Of a stretch of 64,000 bases of DNA, positions 58,631 through 64,000 are shown in pieces (position 1 is the first letter of the stretch; each line of letters starts with the position of its first letter). The translations under genes and the position numbers were made by a program. Source of the stretch: Longimicrobium sp. GTDB lineage: Bacteria > Gemmatimonadota > Gemmatimonadetes > Longimicrobiales > Longimicrobiaceae. The notes under the pieces were generated by a model, which saw only the letters and a list, made by a program, of their open reading frames with translations, did no database searches and was not told the DNA's origin. The stretch covers positions 1 through 64,000 of the forward strand of contig NZ_DASVSF010000109.1 in the NCBI RefSeq assembly GCF_036388275.1. Reading direction: 5' to 3'.

Positions 58631-59352
58631 TGCCTGACCTGGGAGCCCTCCTGGCCAGCCTGGGGGACAACGGGGCCACCCTGACCAAGGGCCTGATCAT
58701 CAGCGTCCAGACGGGCACGCTGACGGTCTCAGTGCGCGGCGGCCAGTTCACCCGGGTGCCCTACATGCAGGGTGCCTGGGTGCCGGTCGCTGGCCAGTAC
58801 GTCTACCTGCTGGCCCAGCAGGACTTCGGGATGATCGCGCTCGGATCCCCGACCCCCACGGGCGGGGCGGCACCGGACCCGGGCATCCCGACGGTGCTGG
58901 CGATCGACCCGCTGACGATGTCCAACTGGCAGGTCTCCGATGCCTACCCGCAGGGCCACTGGGTGGACCTGGCCGGAACGCTTGTGCAGTCGGCCCAGCA
59001 GGCCAGCTCGGGCGTCTGGTTCTACAGCCCGGCCGCGCTGGCCGGGATGGCGAACCTCTCGCTCGGCCAGTTCGAGGTCGAGCTGATGGTGGAGTCCGGC
59101 GGCTTCGTGGAGCTGACCCTGCACAAGACGACGCCGGGCGGCCCGTCGCCGGTTGACACGGTCGAGCTGCCGGTGATGGAGCAGAGCCGGTCCTTCCCGG
59201 TCTCCGGCGTCGGCAACACCAGCTGGATCCCGCTGCCGCTGCACTGGTCGGAGCTGCTGTCCTCGGGGGTGGCCAGCGGGATCATGGCCCGCTCGGTGCT
59301 CTACGACGCCCGCCTGTTCGGGCATGGAACGCTGCGGGTCACCTCTCTGTGA
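58630..59352 (+). CDS. minor tail protein
   Basis: 240 residues, start overlapping the previous stop. N-terminal beta-barrel-like domain (KGLIISVQTGTLTVSVRGGQ, YVYLLAQQDFGMIALG) followed by a jelly-roll-like C-terminal domain. Probably a tail-tip or spike component. Operator element at 59152. Confidence 0.65.
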   Translation: MPDLGALLASLGDNGATLTKGLIISVQTGTLTVSVRGGQFTRVPYMQGAWVPVAGQYVYLLAQQDFGMIALGSPTPTGGAAPDPGIPTVLAIDPLTMSNWQVSDAYPQGHWVDLAGTLVQSAQQASSGVWFYSPAALAGMANLSLGQFEVELMVESGGFVELTLHKTTPGGPSPVDTVELPVMEQSRSFPVSGVGNTSWIPLPLHWSELLSSGVASGIMARSVLYDARLFGHGTLRVTSL

Positions 59353-59402
59353 CACCCTGAACACCGTGCGGCGCAGGCCGCCAGACTGAAGGAGAACCCC
59401 TG

Positions 59403-60188
59403 GTGAAGCTGCTGGACGCCGCCGAGGTCAAGCCCGGCACCGGAGACTGGACGCGCGGCTGGGACACCGAGCAGCGCGGCTGTGGAGGGCTCTCGATCTT
59501 CCTGTCCGAGTGCGACCCGGAGGTCACGGCCGATGTGGTCGGGGACGCGGAGAACCTGGATGCCGACGAGAACTGCGGCTACCGGGTGATCCCCTTCGGC
59601 TTCGTGGCCACGATGGTGCGCAACACCCGGGCAGCCCGGGACGACGACGAGCAGTGGCTGGCCAACACGCTGCGGGACAACGCCGAGATCCCCGTCAGCC
59701 GGGGCCTGCTGGTCCGTCAGGGCATCGCCGACACCTGGATCGGCAACCCGGACGTGGACGAGGTCCCAGCCCCGGCTCCGGGCGACAACGACGCCCTGGC
59801 CACGGCCATCACCGACGCGCGCCGGTTGTTCTTCGGCAAGACCTTCGGGCTCCAGCCGATCCTGCACACGAACCCGACCTCAGCCATCCGGCTGCGCAAG
59901 GCCGGTGTCATCGAGCTGGATCCGGCCAACGGCGAGGACCGCACGCCCTGGGGTGACCCGGTGGTCATCTCGGCGGGCTACTACGACATCCCCGGGCTCT
60001 CCCCGGTGCCCCCGGCCTTCTTCACCGGCCCGATCGAGATCACGCTGTCCGATGTCAACGCGGAGGACATCGTCCGCTCGGTCCGCCGGAACAAGGTCAT
60101 GTACCAGACCACGATGATGGCCGCGATCGACACCGCGCCGTGCGCGATGGTCCGGATCGGTGCTGCTCCCGGCCCGGTCGCCCCGTAA
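59403..60188 (+). CDS. tail-region protein, unknown
   Basis: 261 residues from GTG 59403 with GAAGGAGAA upstream. Globular alpha/beta sequence with RGLLVRQGIADTWIG and DVNAEDIVRSVRRNKVMYQT. It is the last structural-side gene and precedes a new promoter. I do not recognise a family. Confidence 0.65.
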   Translation: MKLLDAAEVKPGTGDWTRGWDTEQRGCGGLSIFLSECDPEVTADVVGDAENLDADENCGYRVIPFGFVATMVRNTRAARDDDEQWLANTLRDNAEIPVSRGLLVRQGIADTWIGNPDVDEVPAPAPGDNDALATAITDARRLFFGKTFGLQPILHTNPTSAIRLRKAGVIELDPANGEDRTPWGDPVVISAGYYDIPGLSPVPPAFFTGPIEITLSDVNAEDIVRSVRRNKVMYQTTMMAAIDTAPCAMVRIGAAPGPVAP

Positions 60189-60209
60189 CGGGTGAGACGG
60201 CCCGGCGCT

Positions 60210-60236
60210 GTTGAGTCCGGACGCTATTCTCAGGCC
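60210..60236 (+). promoter_or_regulatory. leaderless promoter, TTGAGT 8 bp from -10
   Basis: TTGAGT 60211-60216, 8 bp, TATTCT 60225-60230, 6 bp, ATG 60237. Same spacing and same -10 as the promoter at 24255-24281. Confidence 0.65.
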
Positions 60237-60542
60237 ATGACGAAGATCGAGTTGCGGGAGCCTCCGGCTCGGTCGGCACCCGGCCGTCGCCCGCTCATGC
60301 CGCTGGACGTGCGGATCCTGGAGATCGCCACCGAGGCCATGCGCCCAATGGAGATCACCCGGGTCCTGGCGGAGGAGGGCACCCACCCGGGCATCAACAC
60401 CCAGCGGGTCGCCAGCCGCCTGAAGTCCCTCGTGGACCGAGGGATGATGACCCGGATCCGGCCAGCGGGCGGTCCGGCCAACGGGCCCGGCACCAGCCTG
60501 TACCGGGTCAAGACCGAGGGGGACAGCTCCAGCGATGGGTGA
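60237..60542 (+). CDS. winged-helix DNA-binding protein
   Basis: 101 residues from the leaderless ATG. A winged helix is evident: ILEIATEAMRPMEITRVLAE, then NTQRVASRLKSLVDRGMMTR as recognition helix, and a wing ending LYRVKTEG. A candidate transcription regulator with its own promoter at the end of the structural block. Confidence 0.75.
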   Translation: MTKIELREPPARSAPGRRPLMPLDVRILEIATEAMRPMEITRVLAEEGTHPGINTQRVASRLKSLVDRGMMTRIRPAGGPANGPGTSLYRVKTEGDSSSDG

Positions 60543-61065
60543 GGTAGGCCTGCGCACGGTCCGGGACGGCCAGCGCGTGCTGCGCTTCCAGGCCGCCGTG
60601 ATCGGCGCGGCCACCTCCCAGCGCGGCAGCTCCCCGCGCTGGAGTGAGCTGGTCGTCTACCGGATGGTGGACGGCCACTACCTGATCTCGAAGATCGGGC
60701 GCTCCACCGTGGCCCACCAGCCGACCTGCCTGCGTGTCAACCACCGCATGGTGCCCTGGTCGAAGGCTGCCGCGTTCGGTGAGGACTCCGTCCAGCGGGT
60801 GCCGTGCCCGGACTGCCGCCCCGAGCTGGGCCACGGCATCGCGCCGGACACGATGCTGGAGGTCACCCGCTACCGCGCCATCCTCTGCCAGACAGCAGAA
60901 AGCGCCGCCGAGTCCCTGATGGGGGATCGGGCGGCGCTGCTCATGCCTCAGATCGTGCAGACGGTGCTGGCTCAGTGCTCGGAGTCGGACCCGAACTTCT
61001 CCAGGTACGCCGAGGCGGACACCGCGCTGCCCAGGGCCTGGGAGAACACGACCCGCACCCCGTAG
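60535..61065 (+). CDS. hypothetical protein with CPDC motif
   Basis: 176 residues overlapping the winged-helix gene by 8 bp. Contains TCLRVNHRMVPW and VPCPDCRPELGHG, possibly a zinc site. Its 3' end overlaps the convergent gene at 60972 by 94 bp. Operator element at 60735 (GTG TCA ACC). Confidence 0.6.
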   Translation: MGEVGLRTVRDGQRVLRFQAAVIGAATSQRGSSPRWSELVVYRMVDGHYLISKIGRSTVAHQPTCLRVNHRMVPWSKAAAFGEDSVQRVPCPDCRPELGHGIAPDTMLEVTRYRAILCQTAESAAESLMGDRAALLMPQIVQTVLAQCSESDPNFSRYAEADTALPRAWENTTRTP

Positions 61066-61367
61066 CCGCTCTGGACGCCCGCTGCGAACACCTCGCGGGT
61101 CTCGGGCTCCATGACGGTCTCCGAGAGCTTCAGGATCGTCCTGGCGGCGTCTGCGTCGAGGTCCCCGCCGTCGTCCAGCGTTTCGCACAGCGCGCGCAGG
61201 TCGGCGGGCACCGGTTCGGTGCAGACGGCCCGCAGGATCTCGGCCATTTCGTCAATCCCGACGCCGGTCCAGGGGGCGTTCTCCTTGGCCCAGAACCGCC
61301 ACGAGGTGAAGTTCTCCTCGCGCCGGGTCCAGGTCTCGGGGTGGTTCGTGTGGACTGCGTAGGCCAT
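60972..61367 (-). CDS. hypothetical protein
   Basis: 131 residues from ATG 61367 with GAGGAGG upstream. N-terminus NHPETWTRREENFTSWRFW, then acidic helices. The 3' end runs 94 bp into the convergent gene, so the two messages are complementary there. Confidence 0.6.
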   Translation of the reverse strand: MAYAVHTNHPETWTRREENFTSWRFWAKENAPWTGVGIDEMAEILRAVCTEPVPADLRALCETLDDGGDLDADAARTILKLSETVMEPETREVFAAGVQSGYGVRVVFSQALGSAVSASAYLEKFGSDSEH

Positions 61368-61396
61368 CGGGAGGCCTCCTCTCTCGTCGTCGTGTA

Positions 61397-61417
61397 GTTG
61401 ACATCGGCAAGAATACT
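61397..61417. promoter_or_regulatory. operator with promoter-like boxes
   Basis: GTTGACA 61397-61403, 8 bp, AATACT 61412-61417 read rightward; leftward the element is followed directly by TACACG, a possible -10 for the gene at 61367, as in the 19231 promoter. Confidence 0.4.
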
Positions 61418-61425
61418 CGATGCCT

Positions 61426-61758
61426 TTAGCGCTGGGTCTGCGGTTCACCCTTCCGGGCCACGCGGTAGGTCTGGGCGACCAGTGCCACCAGCGTCAGCGC
61501 CAGGCGCTCCAGGGCCCGCGTGCGCAGTGTGCCGGGCCCGTCCTGCTTCCGCCCGTGCTCGATGTCGCGGCGGACCTTCTTGCCCCAGTAGTCCAGGGAC
61601 CAGACGCCCCAGTAGAGGTCGCTGCGGACGTTGGCCCACCAGCTGGGTCGCGGGGTGTCCGGCGTCCAGACGGTGCCGTAGTCGTGCATCCCGTTGACGA
61701 CCGGCGGGGGTCCGTCCAGGCCCATGAGCTGCCAGGCGGGGATCTGCTTCTTGGCCAT
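61426..61758 (-). CDS. hypothetical protein
   Basis: 110 residues. Trp-rich and basic (PSWWANVRSDLYWGVWSLDY, then WGKKVRRDIEHGRKQ). Two bases from the gene upstream. Function unknown. Confidence 0.6.
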   Translation of the reverse strand: MAKKQIPAWQLMGLDGPPPVVNGMHDYGTVWTPDTPRPSWWANVRSDLYWGVWSLDYWGKKVRRDIEHGRKQDGPGTLRTRALERLALTLVALVAQTYRVARKGEPQTQR

Positions 61759-61759
61759 G

Positions 61760-62068
61760 TCAGGCCTCCTTGCCGGGTCGGCGACCGACCACGTTGATGA
61801 CGATGGGCGGGCGGGGTGCCACGACGAACTCGGCCAGCTCGGCGTCGTCCTCCACGACCCACAGCGGTTCCCCGCAGTCGTCGCAGATGAGCACGACGCG
61901 GGGGACGACCTCGTTGAGGCGGAGCCGCCCGTCGCCGGGAGCGTGAGAGGAGACGCGGGCGTGCAGCGTCCAGCTCACCTTCCCCTCGCACGTCGGATCC
62001 GGGCAGTGGTCAGGGGGGGAGTCAGTCGCGGCGGCGCGACGCTGAGCGGTGTCGAGAACAGCGGGCAT
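61760..62068 (-). CDS. zinc-ribbon-like hypothetical protein
   Basis: 102 residues, GGAG before the ATG. CPDPTCEGKVSW and ICDDCGEPLWVVE give four Cys for a zinc ribbon. Function unknown. Confidence 0.6.
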   Translation of the reverse strand: MPAVLDTAQRRAAATDSPPDHCPDPTCEGKVSWTLHARVSSHAPGDGRLRLNEVVPRVVLICDDCGEPLWVVEDDAELAEFVVAPRPPIVINVVGRRPGKEA

Positions 62069-62088
62069 GGCGGTCTCCTTCAGGGGTT

Positions 62089-62122
62089 GAGCCCGGCCCC
62101 GGCGTGAACCGGGACCGGGCTC
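62089..62122 (-). terminator. hairpin terminator
   Basis: GAGCCCGGCCCCGG (62089-62102), 6-nt loop, complement to 62122 with one mismatch, after the stop at 62136. Confidence 0.75.
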
Positions 62123-62135
62123 GGGGTGGAGTGGA

Positions 62136-62834
62136 TCAGGACCAGTAGGTGGCGCAGACCGGGCCGATGCCGTTGGCGACCGAGACCGGGTCGGTGAGCG
62201 TCGCGCCGCAGCGGACGCAGAACCCGACCGCCTTGCCCTTGGCGGCGGCCTGGTCCTGGCTCAGCGGCTTGATGCCCGCCTGCACAGCGGCGACCAGCGC
62301 GCCGGGGACCCAGATGGTCTTCGTGACCTCGGTCTTGTTGTAGCCCTTGCCCGCGTAGGGCACGAAGGTGGCCTCGATCTTGGCGGCCTTCGTGGTGCTC
62401 CCGGCGGTGCCGTAGGCCTTCTTCCAGCTGCCCTTCTTCTTGCCGTCCCAGGTGGTGGTGATGTGCAGCTGGCGGAGGATCGGGTAGGCGTCCTTGCCGG
62501 TGATGTCCCAGTAGAACAGCGTGCCGTCCACCTCGTAGTAGCCGAAGGCCGGGCACTCGGTGAGGACCGGAGCGGCCGGGATGACCGGCTGAGCCACAGC
62601 GCCGGTGAAGACGGGGATCTGGATCAGCTTGGCGGTGGGCTGCGTGGTCTTGATCGGCGCGGCCAGCAGCGCGGTGATCCACTCGCTGGCCTGGCCCTTC
62701 TGGCACCCGCCGAGGCGGCTGACGAAGCGGTACTTCTCGCACACGTCGGGCAGGTCGCGCTTGACTACCAGGTCGTTCAGGAAGCTGATCTGGGCGGCGG
62801 TGGCGGGCTCGGTGGGGTTCTTGATCTGCGGCAT
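62136..62834 (-). CDS. protein with C-terminal DUF6011-like zinc domain
   Basis: 232 residues from the leaderless ATG 62834 (MPQIKNPTEPATAAQISFLN). The N-terminal AAQISFLNDLVVKRDL repeat-like helix and the C-terminal GFCVRCGATLTDPVSVANGI-GPVC motif match phage proteins carrying a DUF6011-type zinc ribbon. Middle beta-rich domain. Nucleic-acid binding is likely but not shown. Confidence 0.7.
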   Translation of the reverse strand: MPQIKNPTEPATAAQISFLNDLVVKRDLPDVCEKYRFVSRLGGCQKGQASEWITALLAAPIKTTQPTAKLIQIPVFTGAVAQPVIPAAPVLTECPAFGYYEVDGTLFYWDITGKDAYPILRQLHITTTWDGKKKGSWKKAYGTAGSTTKAAKIEATFVPYAGKGYNKTEVTKTIWVPGALVAAVQAGIKPLSQDQAAAKGKAVGFCVRCGATLTDPVSVANGIGPVCATYWS

Positions 62835-62870
62835 GAGAGAAGTATGCACCCTCGTGTCAACAGTGTCAAC
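62835..62870 (-). promoter_or_regulatory. leaderless tandem-operator promoter
   Basis: Leftward TTGACA (62869-62864), 17 bp, CATACT (62846-62841), 6 bp, ATG 62834. GTTGACA boxes at 62870-62864 and 62861-62855. Confidence 0.9.
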
Positions 62871-62891
62871 AAGCAACACGCCGGAACGGCA

Positions 62892-62923
62892 GAAGCCCCC
62901 CGATCGAGTGATCGAGGGGCTTC
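62892..62923 (-). terminator. hairpin terminator
   Basis: GAAGCCCC/GGGGCTTC outer stem and CGATC/GATCG inner stem with one mismatch, 4-nt loop, after the stop at 62943. Confidence 0.8.
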
Positions 62924-62942
62924 CGTCACAGCTGGATCGAGG

Positions 62943-63293
62943 TCAGTCCGCGCACTCCCGGCAGAGGCACGGGGCCATGCACCCGGAGCAGAAGAAGACA
63001 TCCCGGGCGTGCGGGTCCTCGAAGACGGTGCAGGCGCATCCGCCCGCCCCGCAGGACCGGCACACCCGGGCGAAGGCGCTGGTCTCCCGGGTCTCGCTGG
63101 CCTCGGTGCCGCACTCGGTGCAGCAGACGCCGTCCACGAACAGGAGGGCGTCGGCCAGCGTGCCGCCGAACTCGTCGCGGGCCTCCTCGACGGAGACGAC
63201 CGGGAAGCGGTGCAGGTTGACCAGGCCGGTGCTGACGGCCATGACGACCATCGCGTGCCGGACTTCGGGCTGGGGGAGCAGTGTCTGCGTCAT
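62943..63293 (-). CDS. cysteine-rich protein (MTQT start)
   Basis: 116 residues from the leaderless ATG 63293 (MTQTLLPQPEVRH). The C-terminal 60 residues hold a dozen Cys (VCCTECG, VCRSCGAGGCACT, FFCSGCMAPCLCRECAD), enough for two or three zinc sites. Could be a small zinc-binding adaptor acting on host proteins or nucleic acid. Confidence 0.7.
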   Translation of the reverse strand: MTQTLLPQPEVRHAMVVMAVSTGLVNLHRFPVVSVEEARDEFGGTLADALLFVDGVCCTECGTEASETRETSAFARVCRSCGAGGCACTVFEDPHARDVFFCSGCMAPCLCRECAD

Positions 63294-63329
63294 GGGAGAA
63301 GTATGCGCTTCCCTGTCAACAGTGTCAAC
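63294..63329 (-). promoter_or_regulatory. leaderless tandem-operator promoter
   Basis: Leftward TTGACA (63328-63323), 17 bp, CATACT (63305-63300), 6 bp, ATG 63293. GTTGACA boxes at 63329-63323 and 63320-63314. Confidence 0.9.
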
Positions 63330-63339
63330 ACTGACACGC

Positions 63340-63561
63340 TCAGTCCGGCCAGGGGTTGCTCCGGACCCAGTGCCGCGCCCCGAGGACGTTCCCGGCGATC
63401 AGCACGACCAGCAGGACCACGGCGGCGAACCACGCGGGCCAGCTGAGCAGTGCCTGCCCGAGGACCCCGCCCATCAGCCAGACCGGGCAGGCCGCGTTGA
63501 TCACCTCGGCCTGCCAGGCGTGCAGTCCTTCGGCGTAGTCGTCCGCGTCGCTGTACGGCAC
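63340..63561 (-). CDS. small membrane protein
   Basis: 73 residues from GTG 63561. A polar N-terminus, one or two hydrophobic helices (ACPVWLMGGVLGQALLSW and WFAAVVLLVVLIAGNVLG), short basic tail. Function unknown. Confidence 0.6.
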   Translation of the reverse strand: MPYSDADDYAEGLHAWQAEVINAACPVWLMGGVLGQALLSWPAWFAAVVLLVVLIAGNVLGARHWVRSNPWPD

Positions 63562-63562
63562 C

Positions 63563-63817
63563 TCACCAGTGTGTGCTCCACCGGTGCATCTCGAAGGGAC
63601 CGATCAGCGCCAGCAGCTGGTCCGGGTGCTCCCGAGCCCAGTGCACGACGGTTGACACGCCAGGGATGGTCTCCGCGATGCTGTCCGACGGCCTCACAGT
63701 CTCGATCCCGCTTCCCGTCCAGAACATCGGCATGGTCCCGTGAGGCAGGCAGACAAGCCACGGCTCAGCGAACGGGTCGTAGGTCCAGTCGCAGAACACG
63801 CACTCCCCGAGGTTCAC
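63563..63817 (-). CDS. hypothetical protein
   Basis: 84 residues from GTG 63817. N-terminal CVFCDWTYDP Cys pair and a Trp-rich body. The operator at 63651 lies inside (coding GVSTVV with TCA). Function unknown. Confidence 0.55.
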   Translation of the reverse strand: MNLGECVFCDWTYDPFAEPWLVCLPHGTMPMFWTGSGIETVRPSDSIAETIPGVSTVVHWAREHPDQLLALIGPFEMHRWSTHW

Positions 63818-63840
63818 CGAGCCGCCCTCCGAACGCCGGA

Positions 63841-63870
63841 AGACCCGGCCAGCGGGTGCTGACCGGGTCT
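63841..63870 (-). terminator. hairpin terminator
   Basis: AGACCCGGCCAGC (63841-63853) and its complement to 63870 with one mismatch, 4-nt loop; follows the stop of the leftward gene at 63887. Confidence 0.8.
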
Positions 63871-63886
63871 CGGGCGGTGCGAGGTC

Positions 63887-64000
63887 TCAGGCACCGTGGC
63901 CCATGAAGACCGAGCCCTGGAAGACGGCCCAGTGGGCCAGGCTCGTGTCCAGGGTCCCGGCCTTCTCGGCCGCCCGGATCTCGGTCAGGGCGAACTCGCA
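63887..64000 (-). CDS. hypothetical protein (C-terminal part, enters from the right edge)
   Basis: The last 37 residues (FALTEIRAAEKAGTLDTSLA, then HWAVFQGSVFMGHGA) of a leftward gene whose start lies outside the window. No family recognised. Confidence 0.55.
   Translation of the reverse strand, partial: CEFALTEIRAAEKAGTLDTSLAHWAVFQGSVFMGHGA

Larger units (their letters stand above)
351..63657. repeat. dispersed stoperator-like element, consensus CGGTTGACACG
   Basis: Single copies (start of the 7-bp core GTTGACA or TGTCAAC) at 351, 1449, 3179, 4237, 4835, 7395, 8897, 9521, 10417, 12598, 13378, 13635, 15200, 15660, 16245, 19553, 20788, 21514, 23041, 24958, 25373, 27361, 28644, 29311, 29657, 31301, 31996, 33685, 35518, 36382, 37966, 39098, 40741, 41202, 42556, 43852, 44288, 45772, 46424, 48109, 48893, 50094, 51290, 51822, 52547, 53098, 55741, 56225, 57630, 59152, 60053, 60735 and 63651, plus the tandem pairs at promoters. 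The core is usually preceded by G or GG and followed by C, G or T. Both orientations occur. Confidence 0.85.

Noticed and set aside
61420..61797. Rightward ORF starting 2 bp after a TTGACA-8-AATACT box.
   Set aside because: It lies opposite two well-supported leftward genes and has poor coding character; the box is kept only as an operator/promoter-like element.
1..64000. tRNA genes and insertion sequences.
   Set aside because: No cloverleaf with TTCGA-type T-loop and acceptor pairing, and no transposase-like ORF or terminal repeats, were noticed by eye; a tRNAscan run would settle tRNAs.

Overview
This window is a large part of the genome of a tailed actinobacteriophage (siphovirus-type gene order). 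The base composition is high-GC throughout, GTG starts are common, genes are packed with ATGA/GTGA/TGATG overlaps, and many messages look leaderless (a -10 box exactly 6 bp before the start codon), all typical of phages of high-GC Gram-positive hosts such as Streptomyces relatives. Both ends cut through genes, so the genome continues outside. No tRNA, integrase or recognisable repressor gene was seen inside the window.

Layout. 1-935: leftward genes. 998-6268: rightward replication block (HTH protein, prim-pol primase, DUF3987-like helicase) ending in a candidate replication origin at 5371-5690 made of TTTCGCCC iterons arranged as a large inverted repeat around an AT-rich centre. 6323-6952: one rightward membrane-anchored protein with a strong terminator. 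7020-19231: a long leftward region of small, mostly unknown genes, with a HIT-family protein, a PD-(D/E)XK nuclease-like protein, zinc-ribbon proteins, small membrane proteins and a nicotinamidase. 19288-23937: rightward genes including an Acb2-like anti-CBASS candidate, a Kelch-propeller tail/receptor protein and an amidase endolysin. 24282-46417: terminase, MuF-like protein, portal, a 2920-residue head-associated protein (2H phosphoesterase plus kinase-like domains plus repeats), a zeta-toxin-like protein, the capsid protease and a scaffold-like ORF joined to it by a probable -1 frameshift. 46480-47108: two leftward genes inserted in the structural operon. 47279-60188: capsid, connectors, tail chaperones, tape measure and tail-tip genes. 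60237-61065: two rightward regulatory or unknown genes. 60972-64000: leftward small genes again.

The most striking global feature is a short asymmetric sequence, consensus CGGTTGACACG, found by eye more than 50 times on both strands, in and between genes. Inside genes it repeatedly uses GTT (Val) and TCA (Ser), codons that are otherwise uncommon here. It resembles in concept, and partly in sequence (the GTGTCAA core), the stoperators of cluster A mycobacteriophages. The same element occurs as a 9-bp-spaced tandem pair overlapping the -35 and spacer of a family of near-identical leaderless promoters whose genes often begin MTQT or MTQN. The simplest model is that one regulator controls early promoters through the tandem sites and acts genome-wide through the single sites.
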